Assembly: GCA_015056145.1 (NCBI GenBank)
Contig: SVGY01000022.1
Span: 1-37,966 of the forward strand
Source: Clostridiales bacterium
Lineage (GTDB): Bacteria > Bacillota > Clostridia > Christensenellales > Aristaeellaceae
Length of the DNA stretch: 37,966 nt
Direction: 5' to 3'
Position numbers and translations under genes: made by a program. Position 1 is the stretch's first letter; each line of letters starts with the position of its first letter. Below are positions 24,093 through 31,146 of the stretch, one piece after another. Under the pieces are notes generated by a model that was not told where the DNA came from, made no database searches, and was given only the letters and a program-made list of their open reading frames with translations.

Positions 24093-24149
24093 CTACGAGC
24101 CATTAGGCTGGTTGGGGGTTTCCTTTACCTTGTCGATGGGATTGGTCAT
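24093..24149 (-). CDS. Possible 18-residue small protein
   Basis: ATG at 24149 encodes MTNPIDKVKETPNQPNGS and stops at TAG. The reason to list it is its ribosome site: AAAAGGAGAG seven to eight bases before the ATG, among the better ones locally. The peptide is hydrophilic and ends 45 nt before the TM2 promoter. It could be a real small protein or a chance start codon; no family is recognised. Confidence 0.3.
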   Translation of the reverse strand: MTNPIDKVKETPNQPNGS

Positions 24150-24267
24150 GGAACAACTCTCCTTTTCCGGTAGATGCGTTTTTTTTACCTGCAGGAAGAT
24201 GATAACAGAAAACAAGGGTTTTTCAATACTGGGCGAAGGAGGAGGGGTTCTGGCGTTGCGGATGAGC

Positions 24268-24362
24268 TGTTTTCTGTGCAAATTGCGGTTTTTCTTTTGC
24301 TGACATTTTTTTTTGACACAAAAAGAAAAGGAAGTCATGCCCTCCGCTGCTCCAAAGCCATT
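24268..24362. repeat. Diverged palindromic repeat, copy at 24.3 kb
   Basis: Shares CAAATTGCGGTTTTTCTTTT, a GACACAAAAAGAAAAG half-palindrome and CTCCG.TGCTCC with 28246-28330. The core is a diverged form of the CTTCTTTTCTTCTG palindrome. One arm here is altered to a run of T's. The rest of 24150-24556 holds no other gene that I can support. Confidence 0.6.
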
Positions 24363-24415
24363 TCGGTGACGTGGCGGAGGAACCTCTTTGTTAGGGCAAA
24401 AGATGACATTTTCAC

Positions 24416-24444
24416 TTGCGTAATCTTCGTTGCGATTATATAAT
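24416..24444 (+). promoter_or_regulatory. Promoter for the lipoprotein gene
   Basis: TTGCGT at 24416-24421, a 17-bp spacer and TATAAT at 24439-24444. The transcript would have a leader of about 105 nt. Confidence 0.6.
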
Positions 24445-24556
24445 AAATACAGAGATGAGCACATGTGAAAACCTTGGCGAAAAATCTCACTGTTTCTGTT
24501 GTGCAATGGATGGAAAGAAACAGAGCGCATGTGCCAAAACACAGGAGGAAAAGCTC

Positions 24557-27166
24557 ATGAAGAAAAACATCCTGAAGCGTATTTTTGCGTTGGTTCTCGC
24601 CATGGTCATGGCGCTGGGGCTGACGGGCTGTGCCACCCCGGAGGGGCAGTACAATGCCGCCAACAAACTGCTCATCAAGGGAGAATACGAAAAAGCTGCG
24701 GAGAAGTTTGAAGCTCTGGGCAGCTTCAACGATGCGCCCCAGATGACCCGCTACTGCCGTGCCATGGCCGCCGGAGAGAACGGGCAGTACGAATCTGCGG
24801 TGAAAACCTTTGAAGCCATGGGCGATTTTAAGGATTGCCCCTCTTTGGTCACCTATTACACCGCACGGTATTACGAAGCCGAAGGCGGCAAGGAGACTGA
24901 CCATCTGAAGTGGTACAGCGCCGAAGGGTGGAAATACTACGAAAAGGCTTATGAAATTTACGACACGCTGCCCATGTTCCGGGACAGCGATACCCGGGCT
25001 GAAGCCTGCCACAAAGCGATGTATGACCGGGGCGTTGCGTTGGCGGATGGAGGGAATTATGAGCAAGCCGCCAATTTGATGGAAATGATGAGTATGGAAT
25101 ACGATGAGTATCCCGATTCGGGAGAAAAGTGCCAGTATTACGCCGGTTGCTATGAAATGCAGGAAGGGAATTACGACCTTGCCTACGGGTACTTTATCGG
25201 TCTTGAAGATTATATGGATGCCCCGACCCGGGCGCAGGAAGCGCTGAACACCTTGTATGCAAAGGGTGAAGAATGCTACGCTGAAGGGCTTTACGCTGAT
25301 GCATATGTCTATTTCGGCTGGCTTGCGGAGTATACCGAATACAGTAGCGAAAAGGGTGCGCCCGCCGACCGGGCAAAGGAAAGCGTTTATTTGTATGGCG
25401 AACAAATGCTGAATGCGGAAACGCCGGATTATTCTGAGGCAAGAGATGCATTTGAAATCGCCGGGGACTTTGCCCCGGAGGGCAAAGCTATCGGTACAGA
25501 GCGTGTGAAGGAATGCTGGTATCTTGAGGGCGAAAGCCTGCTTTATGCAGAAGAGCCGGATTATGAAGCCGCCAAAGCCGCCTTTGAAAATGCTGGAGAT
25601 TACAGCGATGCAAGCACCCGCTACTATGCATACTGGTACCAAAAGGGCGAAGAACTGCTGAATGCGGAAACGCCGGATTATAGTGGTGCGAGAGCTGCTT
25701 TTGCGAATGCCGGTGAATATGTGCCGGAGGGAAAAGCTGTAGGTAAAGAGCGTATCAAGGAACGCTGGTATTTGCAGGGCTTGAGCCTGAAAAATGCAGA
25801 AACGCCGGATTATAAGGGCGCATACGCCGCCTTTGTCAATGCAGAGGATTATACTGCGGAAAGCGGTGATGCAAGCCAGCTTGCCAAAGAAACTGCCTAT
25901 TTGCTTGGCGAAGAACTGCTTTATGCGGAAGAACCGGATTATAACGGCGCAAAACTTGCTTTTAAAAATGCCGGGGATTACAGCGATGCCGCCACCCGGT
26001 ACTATGCATACTGGTACCAAAAGGGCGAAGAGTTGCTTTATGCAGAAACTCCTGATTATGATGGTGCAAGAGAAGCTTTTGCAAATGCAGAAAAATATGC
26101 GCCGGAAGGAAAAAACGCAGGTACAGAGCGCATAAAGGAGTGCTGGTATTTGCAGGGTGAAAGTCTGCTCTATGCGGAAGAACCGGATTACGAAGCCGCA
26201 AAAACCGCCTTTGAAAATGCCGGAGATTACAGCGATGCCAGCACCCGGTACTATGCGTACTGGTATCAATTAGGTTTAGACCTGATGAACGGTGAAAAGC
26301 CTGACTACAAAGGCGCATACGATGCTTTTGTGAATGCTGAAGATTATTCGGCAGAGAGCGGCGATGCAAGCCAGCTTGCCAAAGAAGCTTCCTACCTGTA
26401 CGGCGAAGCGCTGCTGAGTGCGGGAAAACCGGCTCATTCAGCCGCAAAAACTGCATTTGAAAATGCCGGGGATTACAAAGATGCATCCACAAGGTACTAT
26501 GCCTACTGGTATCAGAAAGGTGAAGAAGAATTAGCAAAAAAAGAACCTGATTTCTTGGTTGCCCAAAAAGCCTTCAAATCCGCTGAAACATATATGGATG
26601 CAGAAGAAAAGTATGTTTTGTGCGAACTTCAGATAATTAAAAAAGCTAAAGTAGGATCGAAAGTATCGTTTGGTGATAGAAAATGGTATGTTATCAAAAA
26701 AACGGGATCGAAGGTCTTTTTGATGAGCGAAAAACCTATACCCGGAGGTTTTGGCGATAATGTTTGGGAAACATCCGGCCAAAGAGAATATTTGAATTCT
26801 GCGTTTTTGGATGCTTGTTTTTCTAACAAAGAACAGAAATGTATTGTTGTAACAAAAGTGCCCAATGCCAGAAACAAAGTGGGCAAAGGGGGAAGAACTA
26901 CAGAAGATAGGGTTTTCATCTTTTCTCAGGGAGAAGCAAAAACGTATTCAAAATATTTGATACAGGCATGTACACTCGAAAATGGTAAGTATGATAGAGT
27001 TTGGTTGAGAACGCCTGCGCCCGGAGGAAACGGTGAATATCAAATGTGGACTTTTGGACTGAAAACAACTGGCGAAATTTGGTTCAAATCCAATATGACA
27101 TATGCAAATGGCGGCTCAATTGTTCCGGTAATGTGGATTGATACAAACACATTTTCCCTCAAATAA
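24557..27166 (+). CDS. Repeat-rich lipoprotein with DUF6273-like C-terminal domain
   Basis: An 869-residue surface lipoprotein. The signal peptide (KRIFALVLAMVMALGLTGC) ends in a lipobox with the lipidated Cys at 25. Residues ~30-690 are TPR/Sel1-like helical repeats, many of the form Y-x-x-GEELLNAETPDYSGARAAF and FENAGDYSDASTRYYAYWYQ. The ~174-residue C-terminus (VGSKVSFGDRKWYVIKK, REYLNSAFLDACF, VWLRTPAPGG, VPVMWIDTN) matches the DUF6273 pattern seen in gut Firmicutes. DNA composition turns AT-rich from about 26520, so the C-terminal domain looks spliced on. AGGAGG precedes ATG 24557. Ligand unknown; probable extracellular binding or scaffolding role. Confidence 0.85.
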   Translation: MKKNILKRIFALVLAMVMALGLTGCATPEGQYNAANKLLIKGEYEKAAEKFEALGSFNDAPQMTRYCRAMAAGENGQYESAVKTFEAMGDFKDCPSLVTYYTARYYEAEGGKETDHLKWYSAEGWKYYEKAYEIYDTLPMFRDSDTRAEACHKAMYDRGVALADGGNYEQAANLMEMMSMEYDEYPDSGEKCQYYAGCYEMQEGNYDLAYGYFIGLEDYMDAPTRAQEALNTLYAKGEECYAEGLYADAYVYFGWLAEYTEYSSEKGAPADRAKESVYLYGEQMLNAETPDYSEARDAFEIAGDFAPEGKAIGTERVKECWYLEGESLLYAEEPDYEAAKAAFENAGDYSDASTRYYAYWYQKGEELLNAETPDYSGARAAFANAGEYVPEGKAVGKERIKERWYLQGLSLKNAETPDYKGAYAAFVNAEDYTAESGDASQLAKETAYLLGEELLYAEEPDYNGAKLAFKNAGDYSDAATRYYAYWYQKGEELLYAETPDYDGAREAFANAEKYAPEGKNAGTERIKECWYLQGESLLYAEEPDYEAAKTAFENAGDYSDASTRYYAYWYQLGLDLMNGEKPDYKGAYDAFVNAEDYSAESGDASQLAKEASYLYGEALLSAGKPAHSAAKTAFENAGDYKDASTRYYAYWYQKGEEELAKKEPDFLVAQKAFKSAETYMDAEEKYVLCELQIIKKAKVGSKVSFGDRKWYVIKKTGSKVFLMSEKPIPGGFGDNVWETSGQREYLNSAFLDACFSNKEQKCIVVTKVPNARNKVGKGGRTTEDRVFIFSQGEAKTYSKYLIQACTLENGKYDRVWLRTPAPGGNGEYQMWTFGLKTTGEIWFKSNMTYANGGSIVPVMWIDTNTFSLK

Positions 27167-27238
27167 AAAAACCATTGAACAAAAATGGTAAGGAGAAGTA
27201 GTAAAGAATCCGAAAAAATGTGCTGTAAAACGCCCCCC

Positions 27239-27259
27239 GCCGCAGACCACATCTGCGGC
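27239..27259 (+). other. Hairpin after the lipoprotein gene
   Basis: GCCGCAGA and TCTGCGGC flank a five-base loop about 70 nt after the stop codon. It has no T-run, so it is more likely an mRNA 3' structure or part of the next element than a terminator. Confidence 0.4.
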
Positions 27260-27267
27260 AGCAAGAG

Positions 27268-27351
27268 TGATGAAAAGGATGGAGTTATCCTTCGCTTCAC
27301 GCCAAAGAAATGCTGAAACAGCAAGCCTGCCAAGGCTTGCTGTTTCTTGTT
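27268..27351 (+). repeat. Two-hairpin element, copy 2
   Basis: Same two-hairpin layout as 11478-11557: AAGGATGGAGTTATCCTT, then a long stem GAAACAGCAAGC with GCTTGCTGTTTC and a T-rich end. It sits between the lipoprotein gene and the IS200 left end, so the insertion sequence landed just beside it. Confidence 0.5.
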
Positions 27352-27382
27352 AGTGCCTTTAGGCAGTTGAGCGAAGCGAAAC

Positions 27383-28090
27383 AGAAAACCACCCGCTATG
27401 CGGGTGGAGGGCAAAAAGTTATACAAAAAAGACACCTTTCGACTACAATAAGGATGTTCAGGCCTATTGCAGAAAGAAAAGTGAAATGTATGGCAAACCA
27501 AACACACAGTCTGGCGCATACCAAGTGGGTGTGTAAGTACCACATTGTGTTTACGCCCAAGTACAGAAGAAAAGCGATCTATGGAGAATTGAGAAGAGAC
27601 ATACAGGAGTATATCCGGACGCTGTGCAAATACAAGGGCGTAGAGATAATAGAAGGACATATGATGCTGGATCATGTCCATCTGCTGTTGAGTATACCAC
27701 CGAAAATGAGTGTGTCAAGCTTCATGGGATATCTGAAGGGGAAGAGCGCACTGATGGTATTCGAACACCATGCAAATTTGAAATACAAGTACGGGAACAG
27801 GCATTTTTGGGCGGAAGGCTACTATGTGTCAACAGTGGGGCTAAACGAAGCAACGATTAAAAAGTACATAGCGGAACAAGAAAAGCACGATATTGCCCTT
27901 GATAAGTTGAGTGTGAAGGAATACGAAGACCCCTTTAGGGGTGGCAAGTAATACGAACGCCCCTTAAGGGGCTGCAAAAGAGGCAAAGGCAATAGGCTTG
28001 AACAAAGTGAAAGCCAGCGCCTTTAGACGCTGGCCGGTAATAAAGGCTTTTAGCCTTTGTGCAAACCACCCGTTTGACGGGTGGTTATGA
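27383..28090 (+). mobile_element. IS200-type insertion sequence
   Basis: About 0.7 kb. The left-end hairpin CCACCCGC/GCGGGTGG (27389-27407) and right-end hairpin AACCACCCGT/ACGGGTGGTT (28064-28086) are subterminal imperfect palindromes of the same sequence, as expected for single-strand IS200/IS605 transposition. Several further hairpins lie between the transposase stop and the right end (for example CCCCTTAAGGGG and AAAGGCTTTTAGCCTTT). There are no terminal inverted repeats and no visible target duplication, consistent with the family. Only the TnpA gene is present. Exact ends are estimated to within about 10 nt. Confidence 0.8.
27490..27951 (+). CDS. tnpA: IS200-type HUH transposase TnpA
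   Basis: A 153-residue Y1-type transposase that cuts and joins single-stranded DNA at hairpin ends. It has HIVFTPKYRRKAIYG, the HUH metal motif as HVHLLLSIPP (about residue 63), and the helix with the catalytic Tyr in YYVSTVGLNEATIKKYIAEQ. Length is typical. An upstream in-frame ATG at 27310 would run through the left-end hairpin and is unlikely; 27490 gives the usual MANQTHSLAHTKW start. It is complete, so the element may still be active. Confidence 0.93.
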   Translation: MANQTHSLAHTKWVCKYHIVFTPKYRRKAIYGELRRDIQEYIRTLCKYKGVEIIEGHMMLDHVHLLLSIPPKMSVSSFMGYLKGKSALMVFEHHANLKYKYGNRHFWAEGYYVSTVGLNEATIKKYIAEQEKHDIALDKLSVKEYEDPFRGGK

Positions 28091-28179
28091 TTTGCATTCG
28101 GCACACATGCTATGTTGCTCACAGTCAATCCCGCCTCCAAAATGCGCATCGTAAGCCCATCATCATCACACTCCCCCTC

Positions 28180-28225
28180 CATAAAACGCAAAACGACCAA
28201 CGCCTGGCATTGGTCGCTTTGAAGG
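28180..28225 (-). terminator. Terminator-like hairpin downstream of the spo0A fragment
   Basis: On the minus strand, CGACCAA and TTGGTCG flank TGCCAGGCG and are followed by TTTTGCGTTTT. It would end transcripts coming from the spo0A fragment. Confidence 0.55.
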
Positions 28226-28245
28226 TCAAACCTGTGTGGCTGTTC

Positions 28246-28330
28246 CCGCACAAATTGCGGTTTTTCTTTTGCTTACTTTTCTTTTTGACACAAAAAGAAA
28301 AGTAAGTCACGCACTCCGTTGCTCCACGGC
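28246..28330. repeat. Diverged palindromic repeat, copy at 28.3 kb
   Basis: Core arms CTTACTTTTCTTTTTG and CAAAAAGAAAAGTAAG form a 16-bp palindrome. It is flanked by CAAATTGCGGTTTTTC on one side and CACTCCGTTGCTCC on the other, shared with 24268-24362. It covers the stop codon and last few codons of the spo0A fragment. Confidence 0.65.
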
Positions 28331-28540
28331 CAGCTTGTCCGCAATCATGGCGATGAATTCTCCATTCGTAGGCTTATCCTCCGGCGTACAAACCCGGCAC
28401 CCGAAGGCCGAATTCAGCGTCTCAATCCGCCCACGATTCCACGCCACCTCGATGGCGTGCCGGATGGCCCGCTCCACCTTGGAGGCGCTCAAGGCGGCGC
28501 TGCGCGCCTCCTTGGAGTACAGCGCCAGACCCCTTTGTCG
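28307..28540 (-). pseudogene. spo0A: 3' fragment of spo0A (sporulation master regulator)
   Basis: On the minus strand the frame reads LYSKEARSAALSASKVERAI, then RHAIEVAWNRGRIETLN, SAFGCRV and KPTNGEFIAMIADKL, ending VEQRSA. VERAIRHAIEVAW and KPTN.EFIAMIADKL are hallmark sequences of the Spo0A C-terminal DNA-binding domain. Only about 75 residues remain; upstream a TAG breaks the frame and the sequence becomes AT-rich, element-like DNA, so the receiver domain and half of the effector domain are absent here. The last codons lie inside a repeat copy. It could also be a remnant of a small Spo0A-C-only protein known from mobile elements. Confidence 0.7.
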
Positions 28541-28649
28541 CTACAACGCCAAACACTTTATTGCAGTTTCACAATGATAGTATATCATGTGTTTACAGGG
28601 GTTTTGGTTTACAAAATTCAATTTCGACTCTATTCTATTTAGGAACAAG

Positions 28650-28721
28650 TTTTGAATGAGTTTTGAACCTTGGTGAACTGGTTTTCAATCAAGAGAGAAC
28701 AAGATTTGAACGGGTTTGAAC
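28650..28721 (+). repeat. Left phased array: TTTTGAAC-type motif every 10-11 bp
   Basis: Seven units: TTTTGAA at 28650 and 28661, GGTGAAC at 28672, TTTTCAA at 28682, AGAAC near 28696, TTTGAAC near 28705 and 28715. TGAA-type cores are spaced 11, 10, 11, 11, 11 and 10 bp, close to one helical turn, so bound proteins would line up on one face. Arrays of the same motif lie at 30882-30955 and, inverted, 37795-37877. Confidence 0.65.
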
Positions 28722-28732
28722 AGCTCTTTCTT

Positions 28733-28769
28733 GAAGCGGATTGCTCAGTTGATGACATCCGCTTCTTTT
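28733..28769 (+). terminator. Terminator-like hairpin beside the left array
   Basis: GAAGCGGAT pairs with ATCCGCTTC and is followed by TTTTG. It comes right after the left array. The remaining sequence of 28541-28922 has no gene that I can support. Confidence 0.55.
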
Positions 28770-28922
28770 GTTGTTGAAAGCAATTTAAAAAAAGAACATA
28801 CATACCAATATAACGACTGGTTGTGTGCGGCGGGATGTTATTATATAGACACAACGAAGGGCGCAAGCCCCTCGGAAATAAAAACGACAGAGCCAAGAGC
28901 TCCGAAAGAAAGAGGTAACAGT

Positions 28923-29429
28923 ATGAAGAACCAGATGAACGGCACCCTGACCCTGAACACCAAGAACTACACCATCGAAATGGACAAGAAGTTTGCCACC
29001 GCTGCCTCCAACGTCTTCTCTGCTGAATACGAAAAGCTCCAGGAAGTGCGCCGTGACTATCCCAACTACAAGGTTGTGACCATCGTCCGCAAGGAAAAGA
29101 CCAGCGGCACTTCCGGTCTGACCTTCGAGTTTATGGAACTCTACATCGAACAGCACGACGATGAAGAGAAGAGCCTTATGGCTGCGTTCAAGGCTCTTCG
29201 CGCAACGGATGAAGATGGCAAGGCTCTGGGCATGAAGAGCAAATCCTACCTGACCATCCGTGCTTGGTTCCTCAACGCCTTCCCTGAAGTTGAGAACGCC
29301 GCCGCCAAGCGTGAGCAGCTTCTGAAGGACATCCGCGAAAAGCGCGAAGCCGCCGCCAAGGCCAAGAAGGAAGCCGAAATGATGGCTCGCCGTGCCGCAC
29401 TGCTGGCGAAAATCAGCAAGATGGCCTAA
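28923..29429 (+). CDS. Accessory protein of unknown function, paralogue A
   Basis: A 168-residue protein I do not recognise. Residues ~15-115 align with the next gene product: YTIEMDKKFATAASN, LQEVRRDYPNYKVVT, LTFEFMELYIEQH and a final RAWFLNAFPEVE. The C-terminus (about 120-168) is a lysine/arginine/alanine-rich helix that could be a coiled coil or bind nucleic acid. Codon use is strongly biased to preferred GC-ending codons, suggesting high expression. Start ATG has AGAGG nine bases upstream. It is the first gene inside the left phased array. No signal peptide. Function unknown. Confidence 0.8.
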   Translation: MKNQMNGTLTLNTKNYTIEMDKKFATAASNVFSAEYEKLQEVRRDYPNYKVVTIVRKEKTSGTSGLTFEFMELYIEQHDDEEKSLMAAFKALRATDEDGKALGMKSKSYLTIRAWFLNAFPEVENAAAKREQLLKDIREKREAAAKAKKEAEMMARRAALLAKISKMA

Positions 29430-29483
29430 TCCTGCACTCGTCACCCTTCACTCAAAAGACAAGATATTTAGGAGGAAAGAAAA

Positions 29484-29948
29484 ATGGCAAACGGTCTGAA
29501 AATTGTGCACGAGAAGAACACCATCGAAATGAGCAAGGCTTTTTCTAAGGCATCCGGCAACCCTCACAGTCAGGAATACGTCCTTCTTCAGCGCGTGCGT
29601 CGCGACTATCCTGATTACGAACTGGTTACCCGTTCCATCAAGAAAAAGGCAAGCCAAGAGCACTACGCTGGACTGACCTATGACTATATGGAAACTTACA
29701 TCATGTCCCACGGCGAGATGGAAGAACGCATGGCAAACCTGAAGGACTTCAATCAGCTTCGTCTGATTGCCCAGTGCCACAGCAAAGCCCGCTCTTTCCC
29801 CTTCATCCGTAGCTGGTTCCTTGACACTTATCCTGAAGTGAAAGAGTTCGGCACGAAGGTTGCCAAGGTTGAAGTAGAGGAAGAAATCGATGAGGAAGAA
29901 GAACAGCTCGCGCTTCCTACTCCTGCTGCTGAGAAGATTCCTGCTTAA
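29484..29948 (+). CDS. Accessory protein of unknown function, paralogue B
   Basis: A 154-residue protein, a clear paralogue of the preceding one: NTIEMSKAFSKASGN, LLQRVRRDYPDYELVT, LTYDYMETYIMSHG and RSWFLDTYPEVKEF occur in the same order. Instead of the basic tail it ends in an acidic stretch (VEVEEEIDEEEEQL). The opposite charge of the two C-termini suggests that the proteins may pair with each other. AGGAGG lies upstream of ATG, 54 nt after the first gene; they form one transcription unit. Family not recognised. Confidence 0.8.
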   Translation: MANGLKIVHEKNTIEMSKAFSKASGNPHSQEYVLLQRVRRDYPDYELVTRSIKKKASQEHYAGLTYDYMETYIMSHGEMEERMANLKDFNQLRLIAQCHSKARSFPFIRSWFLDTYPEVKEFGTKVAKVEVEEEIDEEEEQLALPTPAAEKIPA

Positions 29949-29953
29949 CGAAC

Positions 29954-30002
29954 GAAATGACACAGGTTGAGCGGAGAACAAAATATAATATAGCGCTCAA
30001 CC
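29954..30002 (+). promoter_or_regulatory. Regulatory region of the 30025 gene: direct repeat, stem and -10 box
   Basis: GAAATGACACAGGTTGAGC at 29954-29972 recurs with one change at 30805-30823 after the gene. GTTGAGCG here also pairs with CGCTCAAC (to 30001), and TATAAT (29984-29989) lies in the loop. A repressor binding this site would cover the promoter. Confidence 0.45.
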
Positions 30003-30024
30003 CTTGTCGGAAAGGGTGATGAAT

Positions 30025-30771
30025 ATGGAACTGGAACTGAGATTTTACTCTCTGGATGAGATGGCAGCCGTGCTGGGGCGCATTCGCAAGCCTAATGACA
30101 ACTTCAAAAGGGATGCAGAAGCAATCCTGAAGCGTGAAGGCTACACCTACGAATGGTTGAACCGCAGAGGCGTGGAAATCATCAGCCGCGAATTGCCGCC
30201 GCAGATGAAGCTAAAAAAACTGCTAATGGAACGGCTGGGGCTGGATTCACAGGTTGATGCGCTTGACTTCGCCCGTTACATCGTCGCCTTGTTCATGATA
30301 GATGGCTTCGCATCTATGCCCTATGATACCAAAGAGCGCGTGTTGTTCGAGATTGTGGGGAAGGACATCTCCAACCCAACCTTGCGCCGCTGGGCTGGCA
30401 GACTCTACGAAACTAAAAATGCATATCGAAACAAAAGAGGCTCTCTCTGGAAGACCATCACGGATGAATACGGAATGAAACGCCAGATTCCCGTGCCAGA
30501 CGGCAGCACTGAATACAGAGAATATTGTGATGCACTGACTGCAGCCATCCACGCTTTTGAAAAAGCAGATGAAAAAGCCAAAAAACCGCACAAAATAAAA
30601 CCGTTCGGAAGGGCTATCCAAAGCCTATACTCCCAATACGGCATATACTATTGGTGTCCTGAGACGGTTGCGAATGCGCTTGGCGATGATGTGGATGAAA
30701 TCATCAACCTTGTGTTTCAGATAGTCAGTCCCGATGAAATGACACGGTTTTTGGAATATGAATTTGAATGA
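30025..30771 (+). CDS. Unknown element protein, possible DNA-binding
   Basis: A 248-residue protein. The N-terminal 50 residues (YSLDEMAAVLGRIRKPNDNF, then KRDAEAILKREGYTYEWLNR and RGVEIISRELPP) look like a winged-helix or MerR-like DNA-binding domain; the rest is helical and charged without a recognised fold. ATG 30025 is preferred because GGAAAGGG lies eight bases upstream, while two in-frame alternatives (TTG 30004, ATG 30019) are too close or lack a site. The gene is flanked by direct repeats and sits next to a phased array, which suggests a regulator or replication/transfer protein binding those sites. This is inference. Confidence 0.7.
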   Translation: MELELRFYSLDEMAAVLGRIRKPNDNFKRDAEAILKREGYTYEWLNRRGVEIISRELPPQMKLKKLLMERLGLDSQVDALDFARYIVALFMIDGFASMPYDTKERVLFEIVGKDISNPTLRRWAGRLYETKNAYRNKRGSLWKTITDEYGMKRQIPVPDGSTEYREYCDALTAAIHAFEKADEKAKKPHKIKPFGRAIQSLYSQYGIYYWCPETVANALGDDVDEIINLVFQIVSPDEMTRFLEYEFE

Positions 30772-30800
30772 AAGACTGCGTTTTTTGCAGTCTTTTTTCG
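30771..30800 (+). terminator. Terminator after the 30025 gene
   Basis: AAAGACTGC and GCAGTCTTT with a GTTTTTT loop, ending in TTTCG. Confidence 0.75.
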
Positions 30801-30804
30801 TGTT

Positions 30805-30866
30805 GAAACGACACAGGTTGAGCTGAAAGTAAGGGGGAAAGATTAGAGGTCATCCTCTGTCGTTTC
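30805..30866 (+). repeat. Second GAAACGACACAGG copy with inverted partner
   Basis: GAAACGACACAGG at 30805-30817 is repeated in inverted form (CCTCTGTCGTTTC, 30854-30866) with one mismatch, and matches the copy at 29954. It may be a regulator's binding site or the arm of a large stem. Confidence 0.45.
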
Positions 30867-30881
30867 GGCGGAGGAACCAGC

Positions 30882-30955
30882 TTTTGAACCATTTTGAACG
30901 ACTTTTGGGCGAGTTTTGAAGGAGTTTGAGCATATGCGAAACAATTTTTGAATGG
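30882..30955 (+). repeat. Middle phased array of TTTTGAAC-type motifs
   Basis: Units at about 30882, 30892, 30903, 30914, 30924, 30934 and 30946: CTTTTGAACC, ATTTTGAACG, CTTTTGGGCG, GTTTTGAAGG, GTTTGAGC, GCGAAAC and TTTTTGAATG. Spacing is 10-12 bp. Same orientation as the left array. The rest of 30772-31146 has only the promoter below. Confidence 0.65.
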
Positions 30956-31012
30956 AGAGTATTAGAATATTAAGAAATCTCTTGCTTTGTGTTTCATTTG
31001 AATTCAGACTGA

Positions 31013-31041
31013 TTGCAGCCTTAGAAAAAGTAGTGTATAAT
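31013..31041 (+). promoter_or_regulatory. Promoter for the restriction-modification operon
   Basis: TTGCAG at 31013-31018, a 17-bp spacer and TATAAT at 31036-31041. It gives a leader of about 100 nt. No C-protein gene or clear C-box is present. Confidence 0.6.
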
Positions 31042-31146
31042 ATTTTGACGGAGCAGAAAAAGGATAGGAGTAAACCGTTTTCTTCTTTCGATTTTCTGTA
31101 TTATTCATTTGGTTAATACAACTGCTTCACGAAGGGAAAAAGGAAG

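Noticed and set aside
27310..27489. Extended N-terminus of the IS200 transposase
   Set aside because: It would be encoded by the two-hairpin element and the IS left-end hairpin; the canonical TnpA start is at 27490.
28650..28721. CRISPR-like array
   Set aside because: Units are only 10-11 bp, degenerate and without unique spacers of constant length; no cas genes are present.
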